Positions 1 to 9,832 of a stretch of DNA of 64,000 nucleotides are shown here, in pieces (positions within the stretch are counted from its first letter, which is position 1; every line of letters starts with the position of its first letter). Under the pieces are notes generated by a model. That model worked only from the letters and a program-made list of their open reading frames with translations. It was not told the DNA's origin and searched no databases. This DNA comes from Thalassocella blandensis (GTDB taxonomy: Bacteria; Pseudomonadota; Gammaproteobacteria; Pseudomonadales; Cellvibrionaceae). The stretch spans positions 526,829 through 590,828 of the forward strand of contig CABFPG010000004.1 of assembly GCA_902141825.1 (NCBI GenBank), written 5' to 3'. Made by a program: the position numbers and the translations under genes.

Positions 1-1270
1 GGGCTTCAATCATTTTCGCTACATCGGTAGCGTAATCTGTTGAACGCGCATCTTCTATGCGACTGGTGGTAAAACCAACCTGATTATTAATGACGATATG
101 AACGGTACCACCGGTTTTGTAGGCGCGGGTCTGGGACATCTGGAAAGTTTCCATCACCACACCCTGACCGGCAAAAGCAGCATCACCGTGAAGCACAACA
201 GGCACTACGCAATTACCCACCACATCATTACGACGATCCTGGCGGGCACGAACAGACCCCTCAACCACAGGAGATACAATTTCCAAATGGGACGGGTTAA
301 AAGCCATCGCCAAGTGCATTTCACCGCCTGGCGTCATAACATTGGAAGAGAAGCCCTGGTGGTATTTCACATCACCGGAGGTGTGGACCAGTTTCTTACC
401 TTCGAATTCTTCAAACAATTCAGAGGGGTTCTTACCCAGAATGTTAACCAGTACATTCAAGCGTCCACGGTGCGCCATACCGACCACCATTTCTTTCGCC
501 CCATACTCACCAGCTTTATCAATCACGGTATCCAGCATGGGAATAAGGGCTTCACCGCCCTCCAGACCAAAACGCTTGGTGCCTGGGTATTTACCGTCAA
601 GATGACGCTCAAGACCTTCTGCCGCAGTCAACCGCTTCAACAGATCAACTTTGGTTTCATTGGAATAATTCGCTCTGGCGCGGGTACTTTCCAAACGATG
701 AATCAACCAGCGACGCTCATCGTAGTCGGTGATATGCATGATTTCAGAGCCGATATCACCACAGTAGGTTTTTTCCAAATCTTCGATGATAGAGCTTAAT
801 ACACCTTCTTTGTAACCAAAGGAGAGATCCCCGGTTTGAAAGGCTGAATCCAGATCGGCGACGTTCAGATTATGGAAACTTAAATCCAAATCACGCGGGT
901 TTTTTCGCTCACGCAAATTTAAAGGATCTACATTCGCCTTTAAATGACCACTCAAGCGATATGCATTGATCAATTGAACGACTTCAACCTGTTTACGCTC
1001 GTGGGCAATATTGCCAGAGCCCTCACCCGGCACAACGCTTGGTCGTGCGCGACTGCGCCCCAACAGTTCAAAATGTTCGATAATTTCTGAATGCGGCACA
1101 TCGTTGGTGACGCCATCGACGCGTGGCAGCTTGTCAAAGTAATCACGCCAGTCTTGCGAAACAGAGTTGGGATCTCGCAAATACGCCTCGTAAATTTCCT
1201 CCACGTAGGCGGCATTCCCCCCCGATATATGAGAGGTTTTGAATAACATTTCCATCAAACTTTCTTGCAT
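1..1270 (-). CDS. sucA: 2-oxoglutarate dehydrogenase E1 component, N-terminal part (cut by window edge)
   Basis: This is the thiamine-diphosphate-dependent E1 subunit that decarboxylates 2-oxoglutarate in the TCA-cycle dehydrogenase complex. The frame starts with ATG at 1270 (MQESLMEMLFKTSHISGGNA) and stays open to base 1, giving about 423 residues of a family that is usually around 930-950 residues. Recognisable E1o features are the N-terminal E2-binding segment (YLRDPNSVSQDWRDYF), GMAHRGRLNVL and FNPSHLEIVSPVVEGSVRA. It lies downstream of sdhCDAB on the same strand, the usual gammaproteobacterial order, but a 486-base gap separates it from sdhB. The C-terminal half lies outside the window. 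Confidence 0.96.
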   Translation of the reverse strand, partial: MQESLMEMLFKTSHISGGNAAYVEEIYEAYLRDPNSVSQDWRDYFDKLPRVDGVTNDVPHSEIIEHFELLGRSRARPSVVPGEGSGNIAHERKQVEVVQLINAYRLSGHLKANVDPLNLRERKNPRDLDLSFHNLNVADLDSAFQTGDLSFGYKEGVLSSIIEDLEKTYCGDIGSEIMHITDYDERRWLIHRLESTRARANYSNETKVDLLKRLTAAEGLERHLDGKYPGTKRFGLEGGEALIPMLDTVIDKAGEYGAKEMVVGMAHRGRLNVLVNILGKNPSELFEEFEGKKLVHTSGDVKYHQGFSSNVMTPGGEMHLAMAFNPSHLEIVSPVVEGSVRARQDRRNDVVGNCVVPVVLHGDAAFAGQGVVMETFQMSQTRAYKTGGTVHIVINNQVGFTTSRIEDARSTDYATDVAKMIEA

Positions 1271-1459
1271 GTAAGTCCACCGTACCGTCGGATTCAATTA
1301 CTTGATCAGGTGCACAAGAGCTAAACACTTATATTGGAATAGCGACCCAATGAATGTTGAATCCCTTGATCTTCTTGTCGCGTAGTTGGTTGGCCGAATC
1401 TCTGAGTTGCTATTCGAACTGCACAACTTATGAGCAAGTATAGATAAAGATAAATCAAA

Positions 1460-1496
1460 CATGGCAGATTATTCGTTCACGTTAAATTCTGCCATG
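1460..1496. repeat. 9-bp perfect inverted repeat upstream of sucA
   Basis: The arms at 1460-1468 (CATGGCAGA) and 1488-1496 (TCTGCCATG) are perfectly complementary around a 19-base loop. The element lies about 190-225 bases upstream of the sucA start. It could be a regulator-binding dyad or an RNA stem; nothing in the sequence decides which. Confidence 0.4.
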
Positions 1497-1700
1497 ACTT
1501 CGTTGTAACTATATTAAGTTTTCAAGGTGTAACTGCTGTTAAAGCAGGGGTAAGCACTATAAACCGAAGACTAAAACACCCCTCACCTGTTCTCACTGAT
1601 CCCAGCAAGTAGATTTAGGACGACTTCACCGTACTTATCGTCGGCTTAAAGTTCAATGGGAACCAGGCCCATACCCCATTATAAGAAACCGGAGTTTCGC

Positions 1701-1726
1701 GGCGGGGTTAAGAACTTAGCTCCGCC
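1701..1726 (-). repeat. Strong hairpin 3' of sdhB
   Basis: Bases 1701-1712 (GGCGGGGTTAAG) pair with 1715-1726 (CTTAGCTCCGCC) across twelve positions including two G-T pairs, leaving a minimal loop. It begins about 30 bases after the sdhB stop in the direction of transcription. There is no T-run after it on the minus strand, so it looks more like an mRNA-stabilising or processing stem than a classic intrinsic terminator. Confidence 0.5.
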
Positions 1727-1756
1727 CCCAGATCCGCATGAAACGAGAGACTACAC

Positions 1757-2461
1757 TCAGGTCCCGCGCTGTAACAACATATTACGTATATGACCAATTG
1801 CCTTGGTAGGGTTCAACCCTTTTGGACAAACATCCACACAATTCATAATGCCGTGACATCTGAACACGCTGAATGGGTCATCAAGTTTTGCCAAACGCTG
1901 TTCAGTGGCAGTATCGCGACTGTCCGCCAAAAAGCGATAGGCCTGTAGTAGCCCTGCAGGACCAATAAACTTATCTGGATTCCACCAAAATGACGGACAG
2001 CTGGTCGAACAGCATGCGCACAAAATGCACTCATACAAACCATCCAGCTTCTCTCGATCTTCTGGAGACTGTAACCGTTCAATAGCCGGTGCAGGTGTAT
2101 CATTTTGCAAAAACGGCTCAATTTTGCGGTATTGCGCATAGAATTGTGACATATCAATCACTAGATCACGAATGACCGGCAAACCAGGCAAAGGACGAAG
2201 CACCAGCTTGTTATTTTTTACACACTCGGAAAGCGGCTTAATGCATGCCAGACCGTTTTTACCGGATATATTCATACCGTCTGAACCACAAACACCTTCA
2301 CGGCAAGAACGTCGATAAGCCAGACTTGGATCTTGTTCTTTCAGCATTTCCAATACGTCCAGCACCATCAGATTTTTGCCTTGCGTGTCGACTTCATAAG
2401 TCTTCATATAAGGCGCTTTATCTGTTTCCGGGTTATAGCGATAAACTTCAACTTTTAACAT
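1757..2461 (-). CDS. sdhB: Succinate dehydrogenase iron-sulfur subunit
   Basis: This electron-transfer subunit of complex II passes electrons from FAD in SdhA to the membrane anchor. In the 234-residue product the [2Fe-2S] ligands are C53, C58, D61 and C73, with the same Asp ligand as in E. coli. The [4Fe-4S] motif CILCACCSTSC starts at about 145 and the [3Fe-4S] motif CHGIMNCVDVCPKG lies near 206-219. The frame extends to a GTG at 2473, but ATG 2461 (MLKVEVYRYNPETD) fits the family N-terminus and has GGTAAG a few bases upstream. It lies 29 bases after sdhA in the same operon. Confidence 0.97.
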   Translation of the reverse strand: MLKVEVYRYNPETDKAPYMKTYEVDTQGKNLMVLDVLEMLKEQDPSLAYRRSCREGVCGSDGMNISGKNGLACIKPLSECVKNNKLVLRPLPGLPVIRDLVIDMSQFYAQYRKIEPFLQNDTPAPAIERLQSPEDREKLDGLYECILCACCSTSCPSFWWNPDKFIGPAGLLQAYRFLADSRDTATEQRLAKLDDPFSVFRCHGIMNCVDVCPKGLNPTKAIGHIRNMLLQRGT

Positions 2462-2490
2462 TGTCTTACCCACGATGATTACTTCGACGA

Positions 2491-4263
2491 TTAATACGTA
2501 CGAGTTTTTGGTTCAAACTTCTCGACGGTTTTCGGTGAGAAATTCACGTCGCGCTTGCCAACACGTTTTTCCAGAGGGAAATACATGGAGTGGCACAACC
2601 AGTTAACGTCGTCACGATCCTGGAAATCTTCACGTGCATGCGCACCACGAGATTCCTTGCGCTCTTCCGCAGCAATTGCAGTCGCTTCAGCCACTTCAAA
2701 CAGGTTCTGAACTTCCAGCGCTTCAATACGGGCTGTATTAAAGGCAGAGCTCTTGTCTTGCAAATGAAGGTTATCAACGCGCTCACGCAGTTCAGCCAAT
2801 TTGGCAATACCTTCCTGCATGAACTCACCTTTACGGAATACACCAAAATGGTTCTGCATAATGCTTTGCAGGTCTTTTCTTACTGCGGCAGCTGACTCGC
2901 CTGAAGAGGAGTCATTAACCTTATTCAAACGCGACATGGCAGCTTCAAGGTCTGACTCAGATGGTGCACGAGCTTCAATACCTTCACGTAATGCCTTCTC
3001 GATAAACATACCAGAAGAGCGTCCAAAGACCACCAGATCCAGAAGTGAATTACCACCAAGACGGTTAGCGCCGTGCACAGATACACATGCGACTTCACCA
3101 CAGGCAAAGAAGCCATCAATGACTTTATCCTTGCCGTCAGTTCCCTGAGTCAGAGCCTGTCCATGAATATTGGTTGGAATCCCCCCCATCATGTAGTGAC
3201 AGGTTGGAACTACAGGAATCGGCTCTTTAATCGGATCAGCGTGTGCGAAGGTGCGAGATAATTCGAGAATACCCGGTAAACGCTGGTTCAGCGTCTCGGC
3301 ACCAAGATGCATTAACTGCAGATATACGTGGTCGCCGTCGGGGCCACAACCGCGACCATCCAGAATTTCCAGAACCATGGAACGCGCAACAACGTCACGG
3401 CCAGCCAGGTCTTTTGCATTGGGAGCGTAACGCTCCATGAAGCGCTCGCCGTCTTTATTAACGAGATAACCGCCTTCACCACGACAACCTTCAGTTACCA
3501 AAACACCAGCACCATGAATACCCGTTGGGTGGAACTGCCACATCTCAATGTCTTGCACCGGGAAGCCAGCGCGCAGCGCCATCCCAATACCGTCTCCAGT
3601 GTTGATATGCGCATTCGTGGTAGAGGCGTAAATACGACCTGCTCCGCCGGTTGCAAATACCGTCGCTTTGGATTTGATGAAGACCACTTCACCATCTTCC
3701 ATATTAATAGCCACAACACCGCAGACAACACCATCCTGATTTTTGACAATATCTACAGCAAACCATTCATTGAGGAAAACTGTGTCGTTTTTGACATTGC
3801 CCTGGTACAGCGCATGCAGCAATGCATGGCCGGTTCGGTCAGCAGCAGCACAGGTACGCGCGGCCTGACCGCCTTTACCAAAATCCTTGGACTGTCCACC
3901 GAATGGACGCTGATAAATTCGCCCCTCTTCGGTTCGGGAAAATGGCAGCCCCATATGATCCAGTTCAAACACAGCTTCTGGACCTACTGAACACATATAT
4001 TCAATAGCATCCTGGTCACCGATATAATCGGAGCCTTTTACCGTGTCATACATATGCCAACGCCAATCATCATTCGGATCAGCACTGGCGATAGCGCAGG
4101 TGATTCCACCTTGCGCAGAAACAGTGTGTGAACGAGTCGGGAAAACTTTCGTGACCACCGCGGTTTTATAACCGGATTGTGCTAACTGCAAGGCTGCGCG
4201 CATACCAGCGCCACCGCCACCTATGACAATCCCGTCAAACGACATCGTGCGAATACTAGCCAT
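2491..4263 (-). CDS. sdhA: Succinate dehydrogenase flavoprotein subunit
   Basis: This is the catalytic subunit of complex II, oxidising succinate to fumarate on the cytoplasmic face of the inner membrane. The 590-residue protein has the Rossmann FAD motif GGGGAG near 15-20 and [10 protein letters not shown], whose His46 is the expected covalent FAD attachment site. QFHPTGI supplies a substrate-site histidine and [19 protein letters not shown] is the typical C-terminal FAD-domain segment. The start at ATG 4263 has GGGGGTAA about nine bases upstream. It follows sdhD by six bases and precedes sdhB, so it is part of a single sdhCDAB transcript. Confidence 0.98.
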   Translation of the reverse strand: MASIRTMSFDGIVIGGGGAGMRAALQLAQSGYKTAVVTKVFPTRSHTVSAQGGITCAIASADPNDDWRWHMYDTVKGSDYIGDQDAIEYMCSVGPEAVFELDHMGLPFSRTEEGRIYQRPFGGQSKDFGKGGQAARTCAAADRTGHALLHALYQGNVKNDTVFLNEWFAVDIVKNQDGVVCGVVAINMEDGEVVFIKSKATVFATGGAGRIYASTTNAHINTGDGIGMALRAGFPVQDIEMWQFHPTGIHGAGVLVTEGCRGEGGYLVNKDGERFMERYAPNAKDLAGRDVVARSMVLEILDGRGCGPDGDHVYLQLMHLGAETLNQRLPGILELSRTFAHADPIKEPIPVVPTCHYMMGGIPTNIHGQALTQGTDGKDKVIDGFFACGEVACVSVHGANRLGGNSLLDLVVFGRSSGMFIEKALREGIEARAPSESDLEAAMSRLNKVNDSSSGESAAAVRKDLQSIMQNHFGVFRKGEFMQEGIAKLAELRERVDNLHLQDKSSAFNTARIEALEVQNLFEVAEATAIAAEERKESRGAHAREDFQDRDDVNWLCHSMYFPLEKRVGKRDVNFSPKTVEKFEPKTRTY

Positions 4264-4269
4264 CGATCA

Positions 4270-4635
4270 TTACCCCCAAAGAATCTCAATGCCCCACACA
4301 AGGTAGGCCAAAGTTACTACTGCATAAATCGTTAATGCGGTCATGCGAAGGAAAAAAGCTTTCCCTCCCATCATTCGTGTTGTCACGTAATCCATCAATA
4401 CCGCCCATAAGCCAATCCATCCATGAGCAGCCAGAGAAATTAACACCAAAAGACTGAAAATGCGCATCCACAACTGATCATACAACGCTGACCATTGCTG
4501 ATACGTCAGGTCTGGATGCTGTAAAAGAAATACGACAATAAAGATTGTGTAAGCGGCTAACACCACGGCGGTAGCACGCTGAATCAGCCAGTCAGACAGA
4601 CCGCTGCGGCCAATAGTAGTTACTGCAGTTACCAT
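4270..4635 (-). CDS. sdhD: Succinate dehydrogenase membrane anchor subunit
   Basis: This small hydrophobic anchor helps bind heme b and ubiquinone in complex II. About 121 residues form three membrane helices. AAHGWIGLWAVLMDYV matches the conserved SdhD segment carrying the heme-ligand histidine, and the N-terminal GRSGLSDWLIQRATAV is the typical quinone-site side. Two in-frame ATGs lie at 4641 and 4635. The second is better spaced from the GGGGG stretch at about 4643-4648, and either way the start overlaps the end of sdhC, consistent with translational coupling. Confidence 0.93.
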   Translation of the reverse strand: MVTAVTTIGRSGLSDWLIQRATAVVLAAYTIFIVVFLLQHPDLTYQQWSALYDQLWMRIFSLLVLISLAAHGWIGLWAVLMDYVTTRMMGGKAFFLRMTALTIYAVVTLAYLVWGIEILWG

Positions 4636-5003
4636 ACCCATACCCCCGCTAACGCCATAAGGATTATCGCTATCACTAGCGCGACTGTTGCTGTTGTCTT
4701 ACCACCCTGCAAGGTTTCACCAAAACCGAGATCCATCGTCAAATGACGAAGTCCCATTACCAGGTGATACGCCAGTGCGGCGAGAACGGCCCACAATATG
4801 AGTTTTGCAGGAACAGATTGCAGGATTTCCTGCAGGTGAGCAAAGCCCTGCTCGGAAGAAAGGCTGGTATCCAGCATCCAGATCAGAATGAGCAAGCCGG
4901 CAAGCAAAACCACACCTGATATACGATGTAAAATGGAAACGATTGCAGTAATTGGAAATTTTACTGTTGCTAAGTCTAAGTTGACTGGTCGATTATTGTT
5001 CAC
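4629..5003 (-). CDS. sdhC: Succinate dehydrogenase cytochrome b556 subunit
   Basis: First gene of the sdhCDAB operon; the product is a three-helix membrane subunit of complex II that binds heme b with SdhD. In 124 residues it shows NRPVNLDL, the ILHRISGVVL quinone-site segment and YHLVMGLRHLTMD with the likely heme-ligand histidine. The apparent start is GTG at 5003, and AAGGTG lies somewhat far upstream. A candidate promoter about 200 bases upstream is annotated separately. Confidence 0.95.
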   Translation of the reverse strand: MNNNRPVNLDLATVKFPITAIVSILHRISGVVLLAGLLILIWMLDTSLSSEQGFAHLQEILQSVPAKLILWAVLAALAYHLVMGLRHLTMDLGFGETLQGGKTTATVALVIAIILMALAGVWVW

Positions 5004-5201
5004 GATAGCGTTACACCTTGCGATTCAAAGTAAAAGGCAGTAAGGACATACTTGCCATTATTTTCCCGACAATTTGTACGACTGCTTTTTATGCGAAGAC
5101 TTAAAAGGACATTGAGTTTTTTGGGACGACAACGCGACATAGAAAGAATGGCTTCTCCGTCGAAGCGTAGATTAGGTTCAATGCCTAAAAGACCGCGCGG
5201 A

Positions 5202-5230
5202 ATTATAGATATGCGACGCTAAAATTACAA
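5202..5230 (-). promoter_or_regulatory. Candidate sigma70 promoter of sdhCDAB
   Basis: Read on the minus strand, TTGTAA (5230-5225) and TATAAT (5207-5202) are separated by 17 bases. The -10 is perfect and the -35 matches 4 of 6 consensus bases. Transcription would begin near 5195, leaving a leader of about 190 bases before sdhC. Confidence 0.55.
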
Positions 5231-5872
5231 ACATTGATAAGTACTTAACTCCATTTATCTGTAAAAAGTTTCCACAGGAGTCGGATTTGAAGTGGAGTTT
5301 GCAGCGCGTCGTCTGAATATCTTTCTCGAGCCCCGGTTTTTCACAAAATAACATGCAATAAAATCCGTAAAAGACGCACTTTTTATCGCACCCATTCACT
5401 CGCAGCTATTCCAAAGTGCAGGGGAAAAATTTAGAATCGCTGCCAGCAAAACAGCGCCTATACGCCCTCTTGTTTCTTATTTCCACTCGAAACGACTGTT
5501 TTTGTTATTATTGCTTGCAATTCAGGCTTGCCAAATGAGAAATCACCGCAAGTCGTAATCATTATCGTCCCGATTAACGATTTAAATTGATCGTAATTAA
5601 GGATTGTGGAGCAACAAGCGCTATACTGGGGCCTGAATTTGCCCAACAAACTTTTTTGCACGTCTCCAGTCCGCGCTTACGAGTCAAGCACAAGACACTT
5701 GCACCTCAAAGTATAGAAGACGTGCTGAATTTTGGTGCAAAAACGCTGACACAAGCGTATACACCACCAAAACAATACCAACGCGATTACTGTAACTCTG
5801 AAAGAAAGCATTAAAACAGAGTCTTTTTTTCTGTTTGCTGCCTTAATCAATAGCAAGTGAATGTAAATCGCA

Positions 5873-5900
5873 TTGACATAGCGCGACAGGACTATATAGT
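5873..5900 (+). promoter_or_regulatory. Candidate sigma70 promoter of gltA
   Basis: A perfect TTGACA (5873-5878) is followed after 16 bases by TATAGT (5895-5900). The gltA start lies about 110 bases downstream. It is the best promoter-like match found in the divergent gap on the plus strand. Confidence 0.55.
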
Positions 5901-6013
5901 TGCGCGACCAAATTTGTGGCTTTGTATGGAATTCAAATGCTGAATACCGAACATTCAGCACTTGAATATCATGACAAACACAGCTTTTTTTAATTGCAAT
6001 TAAGGAGTCCGTG

Positions 6014-7327
6014 ATGACTGATAAGAAAGCAACCCTTGCGGTCGATGGTTTGGACAGCCCTATTGAGTTACCGATGTATTCGGGCACCGTGGGCCCCGAC
6101 GTTATCGACGTGAGAGCTCTGACGGGCAAAGGTTATTTCACCTACGATCCCGGCTTTGTGTCTACCGCGTCCTGCGAATCCAAAATTACCTACATCGACG
6201 GTGGCAAAGGCATGCTTTTGCACCGAGGTTATTCCATCGAAGACCTCGCCGAGAATTCTGATTATCTCGAGACCTGCTTTCTTTTGCTTCACGGTGAACT
6301 TCCTTCACAAGACGAGTACGAAGAGTTTGTAGACATTATTCGCAACCACACGATGGTACACGAGTCCATTGCCCGCTTTTTCCGCGGCTTTCACTACGAC
6401 TCACACCCCATGGCAATGATGTGCGGTATTGTTGGAGCACTATCTGCGTTCTACCATGACTCTCTTGACATCAACAATCCTCGCCACCGTTTAATATCAG
6501 CTCACCGACTTATCGCTAAAATGCCAACCCTGGCAGCGATGTGCTACAAGCACTCTCAAGGTCAGCCATTCATGTATCCGGACAACAAGTTAAGCTATTC
6601 GGAAAACTTCCTGCACATGATGTTTGGTACGCCTTGCGATGACCCGAAAGTGAGCCCGACTCTGGCACGTGCAATGGATAAGATCTTCCTGTTGCACGCA
6701 GACCACGAACAAAACGCTTCCACCTCAACCGTGCGTCTTGCCGGCTCCTCAGGCGCTAACCCGTTCGCCTGTATCGCTTCCGGTATTGCCACACTGTGGG
6801 GGCCCGCTCACGGCGGTGCCAACGAAGCAGTATTGACCATGCTGAATGAAATTGGCGATGAGAAGAATATCGACAAGTTTGTGGCGCGCGCCAAAGACAA
6901 AGATGATCCATTCCGTCTGATGGGCTTCGGTCACCGCGTTTACAAAAACTTTGACCCTCGCGCAAAAGTCATGAAAGAGACTTGCGATGAAGTATTGGGC
7001 GAGCTTGGTCTGGAAGATGATCCACTGTTGAAAATTGCCAAGCGCCTGGAAAAAATCGCACTGGAAGACGAGTACTTCGTAGAGAAGAAACTCTATCCAA
7101 ATGTCGACTTCTACTCCGGCATTATCATGAAAGCGATTGGTATTCCGACTGACATGTTCACTGTTATTTTTGCGACAGGTCGTACAGTAGGCTGGATTGC
7201 ACACTGGCATGAAATGTTAACTGACGGCTACCGCATCGGTCGCCCTCGCCAGCTTTACACCGGCGAAGCACCCCGTAAGCTGGCATCTAGAGAATCGCGC
7301 CCAGCGTCACAGAAGTCCTCTTTTTAA
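6014..7327 (+). CDS. gltA: Citrate synthase (type II)
   Basis: Condenses oxaloacetate and acetyl-CoA to citrate, the entry step of the TCA cycle. The 437-residue length fits the hexameric type II enzyme. Conserved segments include [31 protein letters not shown] and [15 protein letters not shown], which carry the catalytic histidines, and NVDFYSGI with the catalytic aspartate. The frame could begin at GTG 6011, but ATG 6014 is favoured because AAGGAG at 6002-6007 is then six bases away. It is transcribed away from sdhCDAB and ends before a strong terminator. Confidence 0.98.
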   Translation: MTDKKATLAVDGLDSPIELPMYSGTVGPDVIDVRALTGKGYFTYDPGFVSTASCESKITYIDGGKGMLLHRGYSIEDLAENSDYLETCFLLLHGELPSQDEYEEFVDIIRNHTMVHESIARFFRGFHYDSHPMAMMCGIVGALSAFYHDSLDINNPRHRLISAHRLIAKMPTLAAMCYKHSQGQPFMYPDNKLSYSENFLHMMFGTPCDDPKVSPTLARAMDKIFLLHADHEQNASTSTVRLAGSSGANPFACIASGIATLWGPAHGGANEAVLTMLNEIGDEKNIDKFVARAKDKDDPFRLMGFGHRVYKNFDPRAKVMKETCDEVLGELGLEDDPLLKIAKRLEKIALEDEYFVEKKLYPNVDFYSGIIMKAIGIPTDMFTVIFATGRTVGWIAHWHEMLTDGYRIGRPRQLYTGEAPRKLASRESRPASQKSSF

Positions 7328-7348
7328 GGCTTAACGAACGCTACACTG

Positions 7349-7380
7349 TAAAAAGGCTGCCGATTGGCGGCCTTTTTTTA
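7349..7380 (+). terminator. Intrinsic terminator of gltA
   Basis: The stem AAGGCTGCC (7353-7361) pairs with GGCGGCCTT (7366-7374) around the loop GATT, with one G-T pair, and is followed by a T-run to 7379. It lies about 25 bases after the gltA stop. Confidence 0.88.
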
Positions 7381-7491
7381 TGGAGCACTGTTAAACTGCA
7401 TAAAAAACGCTCGCCATAGCCAGCGAGCTTTGATATTATCCGCGCCCTTTTCATTGCCAGTGCGCATAATTCCCCCAATCCAAGGTTCATC

Positions 7492-9273
7492 ATGTCCGAA
7501 ACACCAGTTCGTTTTACAGATTTAGGTCTGCCACCATCACTATTGCAAGCTCTGAGCGACATTGGCTACGAAACTCCTTCGCCAATTCAGGCTGCCACAA
7601 TTCCACACGTGATGTCGGGCAAAGATATTGTCGGCATGGCCCAAACCGGGACGGGGAAAACAGCGGCATTTGCTCTGCCAGTGCTGGCCAATATTGACAC
7701 TCAGCAAAAGTCACCGCAGGCTTTGGTGCTTTGCCCTACCCGCGAATTGGCCATTCAGGTATCTGAAGCCTTTCAGTCTTACGCCGCACATATCAAAGGC
7801 TTCCATGTACTGCCCGTCTATGGTGGCCAGGACATGCGAGGACAACTAAAAGCCCTGCAGCGCGGCGTGCACGTTGTGGTTGGCACCCCCGGACGAATTC
7901 TGGACCATTTACAGCGAAAGAGTCTGAACTTAAGCCAACTCAAAACCCTGGTTCTGGATGAAGCGGATGAAATGCTGCGCATGGGGTTCATTGATGATGT
8001 TGAGACCATTCTCAGCACTACACCCGAGTCGAGACAGGTTGCTCTGTTTTCCGCCACGATGCCTAAGCCGATCCGCCGTGTGGCAGAAAAATACTTAAAA
8101 AAGCCGGTTGAAGTTCGCATTGAAACCGCTGTGACCACCAATGAAAATATCGAACAGTGCTACTGGCTCGTCGCCGGCACCAACAAACTCGATGCTTTGA
8201 CGCGTATTCTGGAAGTCGAAAGTTTCGATGGCATGATTATTTTTGTTCGCACCAAAACAGCCACGGTTGAACTTGCCGACAAATTGAACGCTCGCGGCTT
8301 TTCTGCATCCGCATTAAATGGCGATATGAACCAGGCGCTGCGCCAGCGCACCGTAGAAATGCTGAAAAACGGTAAGCTCGATATTCTTGTGGCAACGGAT
8401 GTTGCAGCCCGCGGCTTGGACGTGGAGCGCATCAGCCATGTGATGAACTTTGACATCCCTTACGATGATGAAGCCTACGTGCACCGTATCGGGCGTACTG
8501 GACGCGCAGGACGTACAGGCAAGGCAATTTTATTTGTGGCGCCCAGAGAGCGTCGCCTGCTCCGCTCCATTGAAAAAACCACGCGCCAGGAAATCACCCG
8601 CATCGACCTGCCAAGCCGCAATGAATTGATGGACAAGCGCGCGCGGGATTTCAAATCACAGGTAGCCGAAGTAATGGCAACCGGTGATGGCAGTCAGTTC
8701 CAGTACATTGTTGATCAACTTTGTCAGGAACAAAACTCTTCCGCCGAAGACATTGCTGCAACACTGGTGTATCTGCTGCAAAAAGATAAGCCTCTGGTTT
8801 TGCCGAAAGAAAAACCTCTCGTAACTCGAGAGTCTCGACGCGATTTCAACGATGATGACAGCGGTAATCGCGAACGCGGTGGTCGTAATTCACGCAAAAA
8901 ATCCAAGCAAAATGACGTCGGTATGGAAAGCTATAAAATCGACGTCGGCAAAGAGCACGATGTTACTCCCCGTGAAATTGTTGGCGCCATAGCCAATGAA
9001 GCCGGTATTGAGGGGCAATATATCGGACAGATTCGAATCCAGGACAGCTTTACCATTGTCGACTTACCGGAAGGGATGCCAAAAGAGGTGTTCCAGCACC
9101 TGAAAAAAATTCGGGTAAAACAAAGGCCATTAAATATTGAAAAATGCCAGGACAGCCCTAATACTCAATATCAGGATGACAAAAAGCCGTCGAAAGCGGG
9201 GCCTAAAAAGCGTGTTCGCAAACGTGAAGATGCCCGTCGCAGCACTGCCAAGAAGAAAACCAAAAAGAAATAA
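7492..9273 (+). CDS. deaD: DEAD-box ATP-dependent RNA helicase, DeaD/CsdA type
   Basis: RNA helicase linked in this family to ribosome assembly and mRNA turnover, especially in the cold. The 593-residue protein has the Q-motif region (FTDLGL, PSPIQ), Walker A AQTGTGKT at 50-57, PTREL at 82-86, DEAD at 156-159, SAT at 187-189 and HRIGRTGRAGR in the second RecA domain. A C-terminal DbpA-like RNA-binding module (DVTPREIVGAIANEAGI) and a very basic Lys/Arg-rich tail follow. That C-terminal extension separates DeaD from RhlB, RhlE and SrmB. The gene stands alone and is followed by a long hairpin. Confidence 0.95.
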   Translation: MSETPVRFTDLGLPPSLLQALSDIGYETPSPIQAATIPHVMSGKDIVGMAQTGTGKTAAFALPVLANIDTQQKSPQALVLCPTRELAIQVSEAFQSYAAHIKGFHVLPVYGGQDMRGQLKALQRGVHVVVGTPGRILDHLQRKSLNLSQLKTLVLDEADEMLRMGFIDDVETILSTTPESRQVALFSATMPKPIRRVAEKYLKKPVEVRIETAVTTNENIEQCYWLVAGTNKLDALTRILEVESFDGMIIFVRTKTATVELADKLNARGFSASALNGDMNQALRQRTVEMLKNGKLDILVATDVAARGLDVERISHVMNFDIPYDDEAYVHRIGRTGRAGRTGKAILFVAPRERRLLRSIEKTTRQEITRIDLPSRNELMDKRARDFKSQVAEVMATGDGSQFQYIVDQLCQEQNSSAEDIAATLVYLLQKDKPLVLPKEKPLVTRESRRDFNDDDSGNRERGGRNSRKKSKQNDVGMESYKIDVGKEHDVTPREIVGAIANEAGIEGQYIGQIRIQDSFTIVDLPEGMPKEVFQHLKKIRVKQRPLNIEKCQDSPNTQYQDDKKPSKAGPKKRVRKREDARRSTAKKKTKKK

Positions 9274-9279
9274 GCACGC

Positions 9280-9309
9280 GGCGGCGCTTGACCTGCGTCA
9301 AGCGCCGCC
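9280..9309 (+). terminator. 13-bp perfect hairpin after deaD
   Basis: GGCGGCGCTTGAC (9280-9292) and GTCAAGCGCCGCC (9297-9309) are perfect complements around a 4-base loop, seven bases after the deaD stop. No T-run follows, so termination may be inefficient or the stem may mainly protect the 3' end. Confidence 0.6.
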
Positions 9310-9485
9310 AGCAGTGAAAATGATATCAATGTGTTAACAGTAGGAATACCATTACCTGGTAAGAAATAACCAGGAAGTAAGTCGAGCTGAACTATCAACG
9401 CTTAAAACTGACAAAATAAATTCAAGCCACAACAAAGGCTTAGAGAATAAAAACATCGTTCATCAACAAGCAACAGGAAAACAGC

Positions 9486-9818
9486 ATGCACATAGATCTA
9501 TCTGGCCATCATGTTGAAATCACCGACGGTATCAGAGAAGCCGTTCACCAGAAACTGGAAAAAATCGAATCCCACTATCCACACTTAGACGCCATCAACG
9601 TCATTGTCACCGTTGAGCGCAACAGCCAAAAAATTGAAATGTCGACTCAGTTTATGGGCACCCCAATCTCCGTCCACAACAGTGAAATGGATCTATATAC
9701 GGCCATCGCCGGCTGTGCAAAAAAACTGGATGCAAAGCTTGCACACAAGAAAGGCGCAAAAAAAGCGCATCTTCATGAAAAGCCTACGCTTGCCGACAAC
9801 GAAGACTTAGCGGAATAA
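9486..9818 (+). CDS. hpf: Ribosome hibernation promoting factor (short HPF / RaiA family)
   Basis: Small protein that binds the 30S decoding region and silences ribosomes in stationary phase. The 110-residue product has the family's beta-alpha-beta layout: MHIDLSGHHVEITDGIREAV, helix KLEKIESHYPHLDAI, strand VIVTVERN and DLYTAIAGCAKKLDAKLAHKKGAKK. It lacks the long C-terminal dimerisation domain, so it is the short form. In many gammaproteobacteria hpf lies beside rpoN and PTS genes; here it stands alone after deaD. Confidence 0.9.
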   Translation: MHIDLSGHHVEITDGIREAVHQKLEKIESHYPHLDAINVIVTVERNSQKIEMSTQFMGTPISVHNSEMDLYTAIAGCAKKLDAKLAHKKGAKKAHLHEKPTLADNEDLAE

Positions 9819-9832
9819 GTTAACCGCCGGGC

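Larger units (their letters stand above)
1271..1756 (-). other. sdhB-sucA intergenic region
   Basis: This 486-base gap between sdhB and sucA holds no credible gene. It contains two inverted repeats, annotated separately at 1460-1496 and 1701-1726. No convincing promoter could be placed by eye, although separate initiation or mRNA processing between sdh and suc would be expected in this position. Confidence 0.5.
5004..6013. other. Divergent regulatory region between sdhC and gltA
   Basis: About 1 kb separates the two divergent TCA-cycle transcription units. Short open frames in it show no family features and are dismissed. Candidate promoters point both ways: minus strand at 5202-5230 toward sdhC and plus strand at 5873-5900 toward gltA. 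The gap is long enough for binding of global regulators, but no individual operator could be assigned with confidence. Confidence 0.6.

Noticed and set aside
98..799. Plus-strand 233-codon open frame
   Set aside because: It is antisense to sucA, whose translation matches the E1 family along its length; the composition is that of a shadow frame.
3328..3990. Plus-strand 220-codon open frame
   Set aside because: Antisense shadow of sdhA; no domain, ribosome site or signal of its own.
5178..5399. Minus-strand 73-codon frame upstream of sdhC
   Set aside because: It covers the candidate sdh promoter, is Cys-rich with random composition and has no ribosome site.
5677..6129. Minus-strand 150-codon open frame across the gltA promoter
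   Set aside because: It overlaps the gltA 5' end and the best gltA promoter, and its translation shows no family features.
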